NCBI GenBank assembly: GCA_036555725.1
Contig: DATBKU010000101.1
Coordinates: forward strand, 67,455-131,454
Direction: 5' to 3'
DNA length: 64,000 nucleotides
From: CALAED01 sp036555725
GTDB taxonomy: Bacteria > Actinomycetota > Actinomycetes > Streptosporangiales > Streptosporangiaceae
The position numbers and the translations under genes are program-made. A model generated the notes under the pieces. That model made no database searches, was not told where the DNA came from, and worked only from the letters and a program-made list of their open reading frames with translations. Numbering within the stretch: the first letter of the stretch is position 1; each line of letters starts with the position of its first letter. Of the stretch, positions 50,725 to 58,583 are shown one piece after another.

Positions 50725-50753
50725 ACTTTATGATCAACCTCCTTAATCGTCAA
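50725..50753 (-). promoter_or_regulatory. MFS promoter
   Basis: Minus-strand TTGACG (50748-50753) and TAAAGT (50725-50730) are exactly 17 nt apart. The palindrome at 50762-50778 lies just upstream of the -35. Confidence 0.7.
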
Positions 50754-50761
50754 TATGATTA

Positions 50762-50778
50762 ATTATCAAGTTGATAAT
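50762..50778. promoter_or_regulatory. 17-bp perfect palindrome, probable operator of the double MarR
   Basis: ATTATCAA-G-TTGATAAT is a perfect inverted repeat between the divergent MFS and MarR genes. Further TTGAT/ATCAA half-sites occur nearby (50731-50738 and 50782-50787), so more than one protein may bind. Confidence 0.8.
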
Positions 50779-50801
50779 CGGTTGATACTCTGGCAGCGAC
50801 C

Positions 50802-51662
50802 ATGGACTACTCCGACTCCGATGCGCTGCCGCCGGCGCTCGAGGGCTACACCAGCTACCTGCTGGCCCGCGCGTTCGCCCGCGCCCGGACCATCGGGAAG
50901 GCCGCCATGCCCCCCGGGCGGCACCCACAGGAGATGAGCATCCTGGCCACACTTCGCGAGCGCGGGCCCATTTCGCAGCGCCGGATCAGCGAGGTGCTCG
51001 GCGTCAACCGCACGATGATGGTCAAGGCGATCGACACGCTCGAGCACGACGGGCTGGTGCGGCGCGAGCGCGATCCGGTCGACCGTCGCTCGTACGCGGT
51101 GACGCCGACCGACGCGGGCATGGCGGCGCTCGGGAAGATGCACACGGCGGCCACCGCCGGCACGGCGCAGATCACCTCGCGGCTCGACCCGGCCGAGCAC
51201 GAGCGGCTCAACGAGCTGCTGCGCCGGCTGGTGCCCGACACCGCCAGCCCGCCGGCGGAGATGCTGCGGCACACCGGGTTCCTCGTGGCGACCACGCATG
51301 GACGGCTGCGCGAGCGCGCCAAGCACGCGCTGGCCGGGCTCGGTCTGGAGCCCCGTCAGTTCGGGGCGTTGTCGGTGCTGGCCGACATCGAGCCGACGTC
51401 GCAGCAGCGGCTGGCCGACGACCTGGGCGTTACCGGCCCCGCGATCGTCGGCATGGTCGACGAACTGGAGCGCACCGGACGGATCGAGCGCTCACGCAAC
51501 CCCGACGACCGCCGGGCGCACATCGTCAGGCTCAGCACGAAGGGACGCACCGACCTGACCGCTGCCCGACGGGTCATCGAGGCCATCCAGGACGATCTTG
51601 CCGAGCGGCTCGGGTCCGACGGGCTCGCCGAGCTCAACGAGCTGCTCGCCAAGATCGCCTAG
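50802..51662 (+). CDS. Double-domain MarR regulator (two MarR units in one chain)
   Basis: The 286-residue protein contains two complete MarR domains in tandem, about residues 10-145 and 150-286. Each has its own winged helix: ISQRRISEVLGVNRTMMVKA with wing DPVDRRSYAVTPT, and TSQQRLADDLGVTGPAIVGM with wing NPDDRRAHIVRLS. MarR proteins are normally about 150 residues and work as dimers, so this chain may be a single-chain pseudo-dimer. It diverges from the DHA2 pump and the shared gap holds a perfect palindrome. Confidence 0.88.
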   Translation: MDYSDSDALPPALEGYTSYLLARAFARARTIGKAAMPPGRHPQEMSILATLRERGPISQRRISEVLGVNRTMMVKAIDTLEHDGLVRRERDPVDRRSYAVTPTDAGMAALGKMHTAATAGTAQITSRLDPAEHERLNELLRRLVPDTASPPAEMLRHTGFLVATTHGRLRERAKHALAGLGLEPRQFGALSVLADIEPTSQQRLADDLGVTGPAIVGMVDELERTGRIERSRNPDDRRAHIVRLSTKGRTDLTAARRVIEAIQDDLAERLGSDGLAELNELLAKIA

Positions 51663-51703
51663 ATCGCCTAGGTCGTTTGGTCAGCGGCATGAAGCCCCAC
51701 GGC

Positions 51704-52642
51704 TCAGCCCTTGGGGCGGGGAATCGCGTTGACGGAGTACGGCGTGGTCGGCGTCGGCGTCGTCGTGAAGCGCGCGTTGGGCAGGTAGAGCCGGTCACCG
51801 AAGGCGGCCACCGTCGACGGCACGTCGAACCGCGGATCCGTCACCCGCTGCACCACGCGCCCCATGGTCGCGTGCGCGTCGAGCCTTACGACGGTCACCG
51901 TGTTGTCCCGGTTCTGCACGGCGTACAGAGTGCGGCCGCGCAGGAGCAGCCCGTCGCCGTTGAGCAGTGACTCGCCGCCGAGGTCGACCTGGCGTGTCAC
52001 CCCGGTAGCCGGGTCGACGCGGAACAGCAGTCCGGTGTTGGACTGCACGATCAGCAGCGCCTTGCCGTCCGGGGTGGCCGTGATGCCGTTGGCGTTGTTG
52101 CCCGGGCCGTACACGATGTCGCCGCTGAGCGGAACGGAAACCGCGGCGTCGGGTAGCCGTCCGTGGCGCAGCGGCAGCTTGTAGATCGCCGGGTTGGTCG
52201 AGTCGGTGAACCACGCCGCGCCCAGGGTGAGGATCACGTCATTGACGAAGGACGTGGCGGTCGTGAACTGGTACGACTTGACGATCGCGCCGGTGCGGGT
52301 GTCGACGACCCGCCCGTTGCCGCCGCTGCCGCCGGAGACGAACAGCCGGTGGTGCCCGTCGGTCTTCAGCCCCGTCGAGGGCGTGCCGGGGCCTTTGCTG
52401 AAGACGGTCCCCCGGCCGGTACGCAGGTCGGCGCGGAAGATCGAGCCGTCCGCCAGCGACCCGACATAGGCAACCGGCCCCGGGCCGGTGGCGATGCCCT
52501 CGGGCCGCCAGCCGTCCGGCAGCGGGAAGGACGTGGGGAACGCGGTTTTGCCGTGGGAGTCCGCCTGCCGCTCCTGGGCAGACGCCGCGGGTGCGGTCAT
52601 GGCCAGCCCGAGGACGACGAGTGCTATCGACAGTCGCTTCAT
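51704..52642 (-). CDS. Secreted SMP-30/NHL-type beta-propeller protein
   Basis: The 312-residue protein has a signal peptide (residues 1-22, ending ASA) and repeated beta-propeller blades (GIATGPGPVAYVGSL ... NANGITATPDGKALLI) like SMP-30 superfamily proteins. These include gluconolactonases and unrelated binding propellers; no catalytic motif is certain. ATG 52642 is preceded by GAGAGG. It stands alone, convergent with the MarR gene. Confidence 0.8.
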   Translation of the reverse strand: MKRLSIALVVLGLAMTAPAASAQERQADSHGKTAFPTSFPLPDGWRPEGIATGPGPVAYVGSLADGSIFRADLRTGRGTVFSKGPGTPSTGLKTDGHHRLFVSGGSGGNGRVVDTRTGAIVKSYQFTTATSFVNDVILTLGAAWFTDSTNPAIYKLPLRHGRLPDAAVSVPLSGDIVYGPGNNANGITATPDGKALLIVQSNTGLLFRVDPATGVTRQVDLGGESLLNGDGLLLRGRTLYAVQNRDNTVTVVRLDAHATMGRVVQRVTDPRFDVPSTVAAFGDRLYLPNARFTTTPTPTTPYSVNAIPRPKG

Positions 52643-52691
52643 TGGGGACCTCTCCGTTTCGTGCGGCCGCACGGGAATTCTGTGTGCCCTA

Positions 52692-52912
52692 TATACGGGA
52701 GAGCGGCACGTGACGGATCACCCGAGTTTGCCCGGCATGCCGGCGCAACTCGTGCGAAAGCGCCGACCACCTTGGCTGAGACGGCGGCGCGCGACTCGTA
52801 CGGAAGGCGGCGCGACTGTACGGGAGGGCGGTGTGTTTCGTACCGGGAGCGCGGCGCCGTTCGTACGGATAGAGCGTGTTTCGTACGGGAGCGCGGCACG
52901 CCACCGAACACC
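52692..52912. repeat. Degenerate ~21-bp direct repeats, core CGTACGGGAGCGCGGC
   Basis: Six variants occur in the 337-bp gap ahead of the kinase-fold gene. One stands alone near 52692 (TATACGGGAGAGCGGCACG). Five are tandem, with the core TAC at 52799, 52819, 52841, 52864 and 52884 (steps 20, 22, 23 and 20). The first and last copies extend further and both end in CACCCGAG. Copies are not identical, so this is not a CRISPR array; the step is near two helical turns. There is no gene in this stretch. Confidence 0.6.
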
Positions 52913-52979
52913 CGAGCGAAAGCCGGCGGTTCCGTGTAGCGTCTCTCGTTGAACATTCGTTCGACCGCTGGGGCATGAG

Positions 52980-54005
52980 GTGCCGACTTCAGGGCCGGAG
53001 ATCCCGCTGGCGCGCCTGCTGCGCCGATGGGGCCTGGACGAGCCGCGCTCGCTCACGCCGCTCCCCGCCGACGTAGCGTCGACGGGCCGGAGCTGGCGGC
53101 TGGCGATCGGCACGACGACCTTCCTGCTCAAGGAGTACGGCGACGTCGGGCGGCGGCACATCCTGTTCCGGCACCGGGTGCTCGGCGCCCTCGCCGAGAC
53201 CGGGTTGCCGGTCCCCGCCGCCGTACCGGCGCACGACGGGCGATCACTGGTGACGGCGGCCGGCCGTCCGTACGCCCTCTACCCCTGGGTCGACGGGCAC
53301 CGGCGCGGCGGGCTCGACCTCTCACTCGCGCAATGCCATCAGCTCGGCGAGCTGCTCGGGCGGGTGCACGCGGCACTCGACGCGCTCACCCCGCCCGTCC
53401 AGCAGACCCTGCTCGTGCCGACCAGCCGCGCCGCCGCGGCCATCGCCGAGATCGACGATCTCCTCGGCCTGCTCCCCCGCGACGGCGATGACTTCGATGC
53501 GCTCGCGGAGCGCCGGCTGCGCGAGCGCCGGACCCTGCTGTCCGGGCTGGCCGACCACCAGCCGCCCGAGATCGACACCTCGATGGTCGGGTATGTGCAC
53601 GGCGACTTCCAGGCGGGCAGCCTGCTGTACGGCCGGACCCGCCGGGTGACGGCGATCGTCGGCTGGGGCCGGCTGGCGATCGCGCCGTACGGCGGTGAGC
53701 TCGTACGGGCGGCGACATCGCTTTTCGGACACCACGACGAGCGCGGCCTCGATCTCGATCGCGTCGAGGCCTTCGTCGCCGGTCACGCGGAGGCCTTCCC
53801 GCTGGACACCGGCCAGGTCCAGTCCGCCGTACATCGGCTGTGGTGGGAGCGGCTGTGCGACGTCGGCGCACTGCGCCGGCGCTACCTCGACCATGCCGCG
53901 CCGGGCGACGCCGCTCTTGTCACCTGGTGGACGGAGCATCTGGAGCGCACCCTCGACGTCTTCGCCACCCCGTACACCGCTACCAGCGCCGTTCACCCGA
54001 GTTGA
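52980..54005 (+). CDS. Aminoglycoside-phosphotransferase-fold protein lacking key catalytic residues
   Basis: The 341-residue protein has an APH/choline-kinase-like fold: N-lobe with FLLKEYG, C-lobe with YVHGDFQAGSLL. His207 and Asp209 of the HxDxxxxN motif are present, but the Asn is Ser214. The metal-binding Asp of the following IDW-type motif is Gly228 (AIVGWGRLA). Activity as a normal kinase is therefore doubtful and it may be a pseudokinase or use an altered mechanism. The GTG start has no strong RBS. It lies between the repeat array and the methyltransferase cluster, in the same direction. Confidence 0.8.
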   Translation: MPTSGPEIPLARLLRRWGLDEPRSLTPLPADVASTGRSWRLAIGTTTFLLKEYGDVGRRHILFRHRVLGALAETGLPVPAAVPAHDGRSLVTAAGRPYALYPWVDGHRRGGLDLSLAQCHQLGELLGRVHAALDALTPPVQQTLLVPTSRAAAAIAEIDDLLGLLPRDGDDFDALAERRLRERRTLLSGLADHQPPEIDTSMVGYVHGDFQAGSLLYGRTRRVTAIVGWGRLAIAPYGGELVRAATSLFGHHDERGLDLDRVEAFVAGHAEAFPLDTGQVQSAVHRLWWERLCDVGALRRRYLDHAAPGDAALVTWWTEHLERTLDVFATPYTATSAVHPS

Positions 54006-54102
54006 CTGCGTGCTGTCCAACCGTTGTTCGCCGCTGCCATAATCTCGACCAAAGGTGGCGTACCGTGGCCCACCACCTGCGGGACACGATGGAGGGGGAC
54101 CC

Positions 54103-54957
54103 GTGAGCACGGATGACTTTTCGCCGGACGATAAAGCGTGGGGCGATCCCTTCGAAATCGACACGACGGTCGCCCACCCGGCTCGCCGCTACAACTACTG
54201 GCTCGGCGGCAAGGACAACTTCGAAGCCGACCGGCGCTCCGGCGACGCGGTCATCGCCGCGTTCCCCACGGTGCGAACCGCCGCGATTGAGGGCCGCCGC
54301 TTCCTTCGTCGTCTAGTGACCCACCTGGTCGAGGAGGCGGGGATACGGCAGTTCCTGGACATCGGGACAGGCATCCCCTCGGCCGACAACGTACATGAAG
54401 TGGCGCAATCGATTGCGCCGGAGACGCGCGTCGTCTACGTGGACAACGACCCGATCGTGCTGGCGCACGCCCGAAGGCTGCTCGCCGGCTCACCTAGCGG
54501 CGCCACCGTGTATATACAGGGCGACCTGCGCAGGCCAGACATGATTCTCCAGAATCCGCAGCTGCGGAACGTCCTTGACTTCAGTCGGCCAATCGCGCTC
54601 GTGCTGATCCAGGTCCTTCACTTCCTCGACGATGCCCAAAGGCCCTACGACCACGTAGCCAGATTGGTCGGCGCACTCCCGCCAGGGAGTTACCTCGCCA
54701 TGTGTCACTCCACCGCCGACTTCATGCCGACCGGGATCACCAGAGATATGGACACCACAGTCAAAGAGGAGAGCGCCCGCAGCCGCGACCCGTTCGTCTT
54801 TCGCGACAGGGCCGCATTCGCCCGGTTCTTCGAAGGGCTGGAACTGATCCCGCCAGGTATCGAATCGATATCCGACTGGCACTATGACGGTCCACCCGAG
54901 GAGCGCACGTCCCCTGTCGACACTATGTCCTACGGGGCCGTCGCCCGGATTCGCTGA
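54103..54957 (+). CDS. DUF574 SAM-dependent methyltransferase, copy 1
   Basis: The 284-residue protein belongs to the actinomycete DUF574/PF04672 methyltransferase family: TVAHPARRYNYWLGGKDNF, SAM-binding FLDIGTGIPSADNVHEVAQ and VVYVDNDPIVLAHARRLL. The GTG start has GGAGGGGG ahead. It is the most diverged of three tandem copies, and its codons are less GC-rich in places (TATATACAGGGC). Substrates of this family are largely unknown. Copies 2 and 3 follow within 14-15 nt, so all are one operon. Confidence 0.9.
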   Translation: MSTDDFSPDDKAWGDPFEIDTTVAHPARRYNYWLGGKDNFEADRRSGDAVIAAFPTVRTAAIEGRRFLRRLVTHLVEEAGIRQFLDIGTGIPSADNVHEVAQSIAPETRVVYVDNDPIVLAHARRLLAGSPSGATVYIQGDLRRPDMILQNPQLRNVLDFSRPIALVLIQVLHFLDDAQRPYDHVARLVGALPPGSYLAMCHSTADFMPTGITRDMDTTVKEESARSRDPFVFRDRAAFARFFEGLELIPPGIESISDWHYDGPPEERTSPVDTMSYGAVARIR

Positions 54958-54971
54958 CCTCTAGGAGCCTC

Positions 54972-55814
54972 GTGAGCACCGAAGACTTCTCGCCGGACGG
55001 TGGAGCGTGGGGCGAGCCCTTCGAAATCGATACGACGGTCGCGCACCCGGCTCGGCGCTACAACTACTGGCTGGGCGGCAAGGACAACTTCGAGGCCGAC
55101 CGGAAGTCCGGCGACGCCCTGGCGGCCGTCTTCCCGCAGATCAAGATCGCCGCGATCGAGAACCGCCGCTTCCTGCGCCGGGCGGTGACCTACCTGGTGG
55201 AGGAGGCGGGGATACGGCAGTTCCTCGACATCGGCACCGGGATTCCGTCCGCGGACAACGTGCACAACGTGGCCCAGTCGATCGCGCCGGAGTCGCGCGT
55301 CGTCTACGTCGACAACGACCCGATCGTGCTGGCGCACGCCCGCAGGCTGCTGCCCGGCGTCGGAGACACCGCCTACATCCACGCCGACCTGCACGACCCC
55401 GACGCGATTCTCGGCAACCCCGACCTGCGCGGCACGCTCGACCTGAGCCGGCCGGTCGCGCTCATGCTGATCTTCGTCCTGCACTTCTTCCCGGAGTCGG
55501 ATGATCCGTACGGCCGCGTGGCGCGGCTGACCGACGCCGTCGCACCAGGCAGTCATCTCGTCATCTCCCACGGAACCGCCGACTTCATGACCGCCGAGAT
55601 GAAGGCCACCGTCGCCGCGGAATACGCCCGCCACCGCAGCCGTGATCCCTTCCAATTTCGCGACCGGGCCGGGGTCGCCCGTTTCTTCGAGGGGATGGAG
55701 CTGATCCCGCCCGGGATCGTGCCGACCTCCGGGTGGCGCAACGACGCCCCGCCGGACGAACGCGCCTCGCCCGCCGACGCCGGCTCGTACGGCGCCGTCG
55801 CCCGAATTCGCTGA
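54972..55814 (+). CDS. DUF574 SAM-dependent methyltransferase, copy 2
   Basis: The 280-residue protein is closely similar to copies 1 and 3 along its full length, including the YNYWLGGKDNF start, FLDIGTGIPSADNVHNVAQ and the end PPDERASPADAGSYGAVARI. GTG start, 14 nt after copy 1. Tandem duplication is clear. Divergence is mainly in the middle (residues 195-235), which may form the substrate lid. Confidence 0.92.
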   Translation: MSTEDFSPDGGAWGEPFEIDTTVAHPARRYNYWLGGKDNFEADRKSGDALAAVFPQIKIAAIENRRFLRRAVTYLVEEAGIRQFLDIGTGIPSADNVHNVAQSIAPESRVVYVDNDPIVLAHARRLLPGVGDTAYIHADLHDPDAILGNPDLRGTLDLSRPVALMLIFVLHFFPESDDPYGRVARLTDAVAPGSHLVISHGTADFMTAEMKATVAAEYARHRSRDPFQFRDRAGVARFFEGMELIPPGIVPTSGWRNDAPPDERASPADAGSYGAVARIR

Positions 55815-55829
55815 CCATCAAGGAGCCTT

Positions 55830-56687
55830 GTGAGCAACGAAGACATATTCTCGCCCAACGGCGAGCCGTGGGAGGACCCCTTCGAGATCGACACCACGGT
55901 CGCGCACCCCGCCCGCCGCTACAACTACTGGCTGGGCGGCACCGACAACTTCGAGGCCGACCGCAAACAGGCCGACGCGATCGCCGCGGCCTTCCCCGGC
56001 ATCAAGATCGGCGCGATCGAGAACCGCCGCTTCCTGCGCCGCGCTGTGACCTATCTGGTCAAGGAGGCCGGGATACGCCAGTTCCTCGACATCGGGACCG
56101 GCATCCCGTCCGCCGACACGGTCCACCAGGTGGCCCAGTCGCTCGCCCCGGACGCCCGCGTCGTCTACGTCGACAACGACCCGATCGTGCTGGCCCATGC
56201 CCGCCGGTTGCTCACCGGAGGGGACGACGGCGCCACCGCGTACCTCCACGCCGACCTGCGCGAGCCCAACAGCATTCTCGACAACTCCGACCTGCACGCG
56301 ACGCTGGACCTGAGCCGGCCGGTCGCGCTCATGCTGATCTGGGTGGCCCACCTCTTCGAAGACGCTGAACGCCCGTACGTCCACGTCGCGGCGCTGACCC
56401 GCGCGCTCGCACCAGGCAGCTACCTCGTCATGTCGCACGCCACCGCCGACTTCATGCCCGCCGAGGTCAAGGCCCGGCTCGACCCGGTCAACGAGCGCGA
56501 GCGCGCCCGCACCCGCGATTCCTTCCAGTTCCGCACCAAGGCGGAATTCGCCCGCTTCTTCGACGGCATGGAACTGGTCGAGCCCGGCATCCAGTCGATC
56601 TCCGAATGGCGCAACGAAGACCCACCCGAGGAGCGCACCTCCCCCGCCGACACCGCCTCCTACTGCGCCCTCGCCCGCATCCGCTGA
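55830..56687 (+). CDS. DUF574 SAM-dependent methyltransferase, copy 3
   Basis: The 285-residue protein starts at GTG, 15 nt after copy 2. YNYWLGGTDNFEADRKQ and FLDIGTGIPSADTVHQVAQ show the family features; differences from copies 1 and 2 again cluster near residues 195-240. The cluster ends here: the next DNA is a fragment of a MazG-like gene. Confidence 0.92.
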   Translation: MSNEDIFSPNGEPWEDPFEIDTTVAHPARRYNYWLGGTDNFEADRKQADAIAAAFPGIKIGAIENRRFLRRAVTYLVKEAGIRQFLDIGTGIPSADTVHQVAQSLAPDARVVYVDNDPIVLAHARRLLTGGDDGATAYLHADLREPNSILDNSDLHATLDLSRPVALMLIWVAHLFEDAERPYVHVAALTRALAPGSYLVMSHATADFMPAEVKARLDPVNERERARTRDSFQFRTKAEFARFFDGMELVEPGIQSISEWRNEDPPEERTSPADTASYCALARIR

Positions 56688-56746
56688 CCCCCGCTCTCGT
56701 ACGTCCTCGGCCGAGGACGTCCGAGGCTCGGCCTACGCTGATCGGC

Positions 56747-56854
56747 ATGACGACAGTGGCGGACTTGACCTACCGGTTGCGCGGATTCGTGGCCGTACGC
56801 GAATGGGAACCGTTCCATACGCCGAAGAACCTGGCGATGGCGCTCGCCGGAGAG
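56747..56854 (+). pseudogene. N-terminal fragment of a MazG-like nucleotide pyrophosphohydrolase
   Basis: From ATG 56747 the reading frame gives 36 residues (VADLTYRLRGFVAVREWEPF, then HTPKNLAMALAGE) that match the start of actinomycete MazG-type NTP pyrophosphohydrolases. Similarity ends abruptly at the first Glu-rich helix and the rest, including the ExxE metal site, is absent. The acyl-CoA synthetase gene ends 57 bp later on the other strand. Confidence 0.7.
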
Positions 56855-56910
56855 GGCCCCACCACTCGCCGCGGGGGGCGAGGCGGCGGGGCGAGGGTAG
56901 CCGTGGGGGT

Positions 56911-58551
56911 TCAGGCGTGTTTGGTCTGGGCGGCGTCGTGGAGGTCGAGGAGGTCGATGGACTCCGAGCGCATCTGGACCTTGCGGATCTTGCCCGTGAC
57001 GGTCATCGGGAACTCGTCGACGATGTGGACGTAGCGGGGGATCTTGTAGTGGGCGAGGCGGCCCAGGCAGAACTCGCGGAGTGACTCGGCGGTCAGCGGC
57101 TCGGCGCCGGGGCGGAGGCGGACCCAGACCATGAGCTCCTCGCCGTATTTGGCGTTCGGGACGCCGATGACCGCGGCGTCGAGGATGTCGGGGTGGCTGT
57201 AGAGAAACTCCTCGATCTCGCGCGGGTAGATGTTCTCGCCGCCGCGGATCACCATGTCCTTGATGCGGCCGGTGATGTTGACGTAGCCGTCGTCGTCCAT
57301 CACCGCGAGGTCGCCGGTGTGCATCCAGCGGGCCTGGTCGATGGCCTCGGCGGTCTTGTCCGGCTCGTTCCAGTAGCCGAGCATCACGGAGTACCCCCGG
57401 GTGCAGAGCTCACCCGGGGTGCCGTGCGGCACGGTGCGCTTGGTGTTCGGGTCGATGATCTTGATCTCGAGGTGGGGGTGCACCTGGCCGACCGTGGAGA
57501 CACGGCGTTCGAGCGAGTCGTCGGCGCGCGTCTGGGTGGAGACCGGGGAGGTCTCGGTCATGCCGTAGCAGATCGCCACCTCGGTCATGCCCATGCGTTC
57601 GATGACCTGTTTCATCACCTCGACGGGGCACGGCGAGCCGGCCATGATCCCGGTGCGCAGCGAGGACAGGTCGTAGGAGTCGAAGCCGGGGTCGTTGAGC
57701 TCGGCGATGAACATCGTGGGAACGCCGTACAGGGAGGTGCAGCGCTCGGCGGCGACGGTCTCCAGGGTGGCCGTCGGTTCGAAGGAGGGGGCCGGGATGA
57801 CGACGCAGGCGCCCCGGCTGGTGGCGGCGAGGTTGCCCATCACCATGCCGAAGCAGTGGTAGAAGGGCACCGGAACGCAGATGCGGTCCTGTTCGGTGTA
57901 GTCACACAGCCCGCCGACGAAGTAGCCGTTGTTGAGGATGTTGTGGTGCGACAGCGTGGCGCCCTTGGGGAAGCCGGTCGTACCGCTTGTGTACTGGATG
58001 TTGATCGGGTCGTCGGCGTTCAGCTCGGCGCCGATCTCGGCCAGCCGGGCCGAGTCGCCGCCACGGCCCGACGACACCAGCGTGGTCCACTCGTCCGCGC
58101 CGATCAGCAGTACGTCCTGGAGCTCCGGGCAGCGCGGCGCGACTTCCGCGATCATCGCGGCGTAGTCGGAGGTCTTGAAGGTCGGCACCGCGACCAGGGT
58201 GCGGATGCCCGCCTGCCCCAGCACGTACTCCAGCTCGTGCACCCGATAGGCCGGGTTGATGTTGACCAGGATGGCGCCGATCTTCGCCGTCGCGTACTGG
58301 ACGAACACCCACTCCGCGCGGTTCGGCGCCCAGATGCCGACGCGGTCGCCCGCGCGCACGCCCAGCGACAACAGCCCGAGGGCCACGGCGTCGACCTCGG
58401 CGGCCAGCTCCCGGTAGGTCCAGCGGCGGCCGTTCGGCCGGTCCACCAAGGCCTCCCGGTCGCCGTACGTCGCCACCGTACGGTCGAAGTTGGCGCCGAT
58501 CGTGTCGCCGAGCAGCGGAGTCGTCGACGTTCCGGACGAGTAGGAAATCAT
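56911..58551 (-). CDS. AMP-forming acyl-CoA synthetase
   Basis: The 546-residue protein has the adenylate-forming signature YTSGTTGFPKG, then YGMTETSP, the hinge-type TGRIKDMVIRGGENIYP and a C-terminal MTVTGKIRK with the catalytic Lys. It activates a fatty or aromatic acid to its CoA ester; sequence looks like the medium/long-chain FadD group used in beta-oxidation. It reads toward the MazG fragment and lies 32 nt after the GH3 stop, so it may be cotranscribed with GH3. Confidence 0.9.
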   Translation of the reverse strand: MISYSSGTSTTPLLGDTIGANFDRTVATYGDREALVDRPNGRRWTYRELAAEVDAVALGLLSLGVRAGDRVGIWAPNRAEWVFVQYATAKIGAILVNINPAYRVHELEYVLGQAGIRTLVAVPTFKTSDYAAMIAEVAPRCPELQDVLLIGADEWTTLVSSGRGGDSARLAEIGAELNADDPINIQYTSGTTGFPKGATLSHHNILNNGYFVGGLCDYTEQDRICVPVPFYHCFGMVMGNLAATSRGACVVIPAPSFEPTATLETVAAERCTSLYGVPTMFIAELNDPGFDSYDLSSLRTGIMAGSPCPVEVMKQVIERMGMTEVAICYGMTETSPVSTQTRADDSLERRVSTVGQVHPHLEIKIIDPNTKRTVPHGTPGELCTRGYSVMLGYWNEPDKTAEAIDQARWMHTGDLAVMDDDGYVNITGRIKDMVIRGGENIYPREIEEFLYSHPDILDAAVIGVPNAKYGEELMVWVRLRPGAEPLTAESLREFCLGRLAHYKIPRYVHIVDEFPMTVTGKIRKVQMRSESIDLLDLHDAAQTKHA

Positions 58552-58583
58552 GCCTTCACCATGGCCCGAGCAGGCTGTTTCCG

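Noticed and set aside
52692..52912. CRISPR array
   Set aside because: Repeats are too short, too degenerate and almost contiguous, with no unique spacers and no cas genes.
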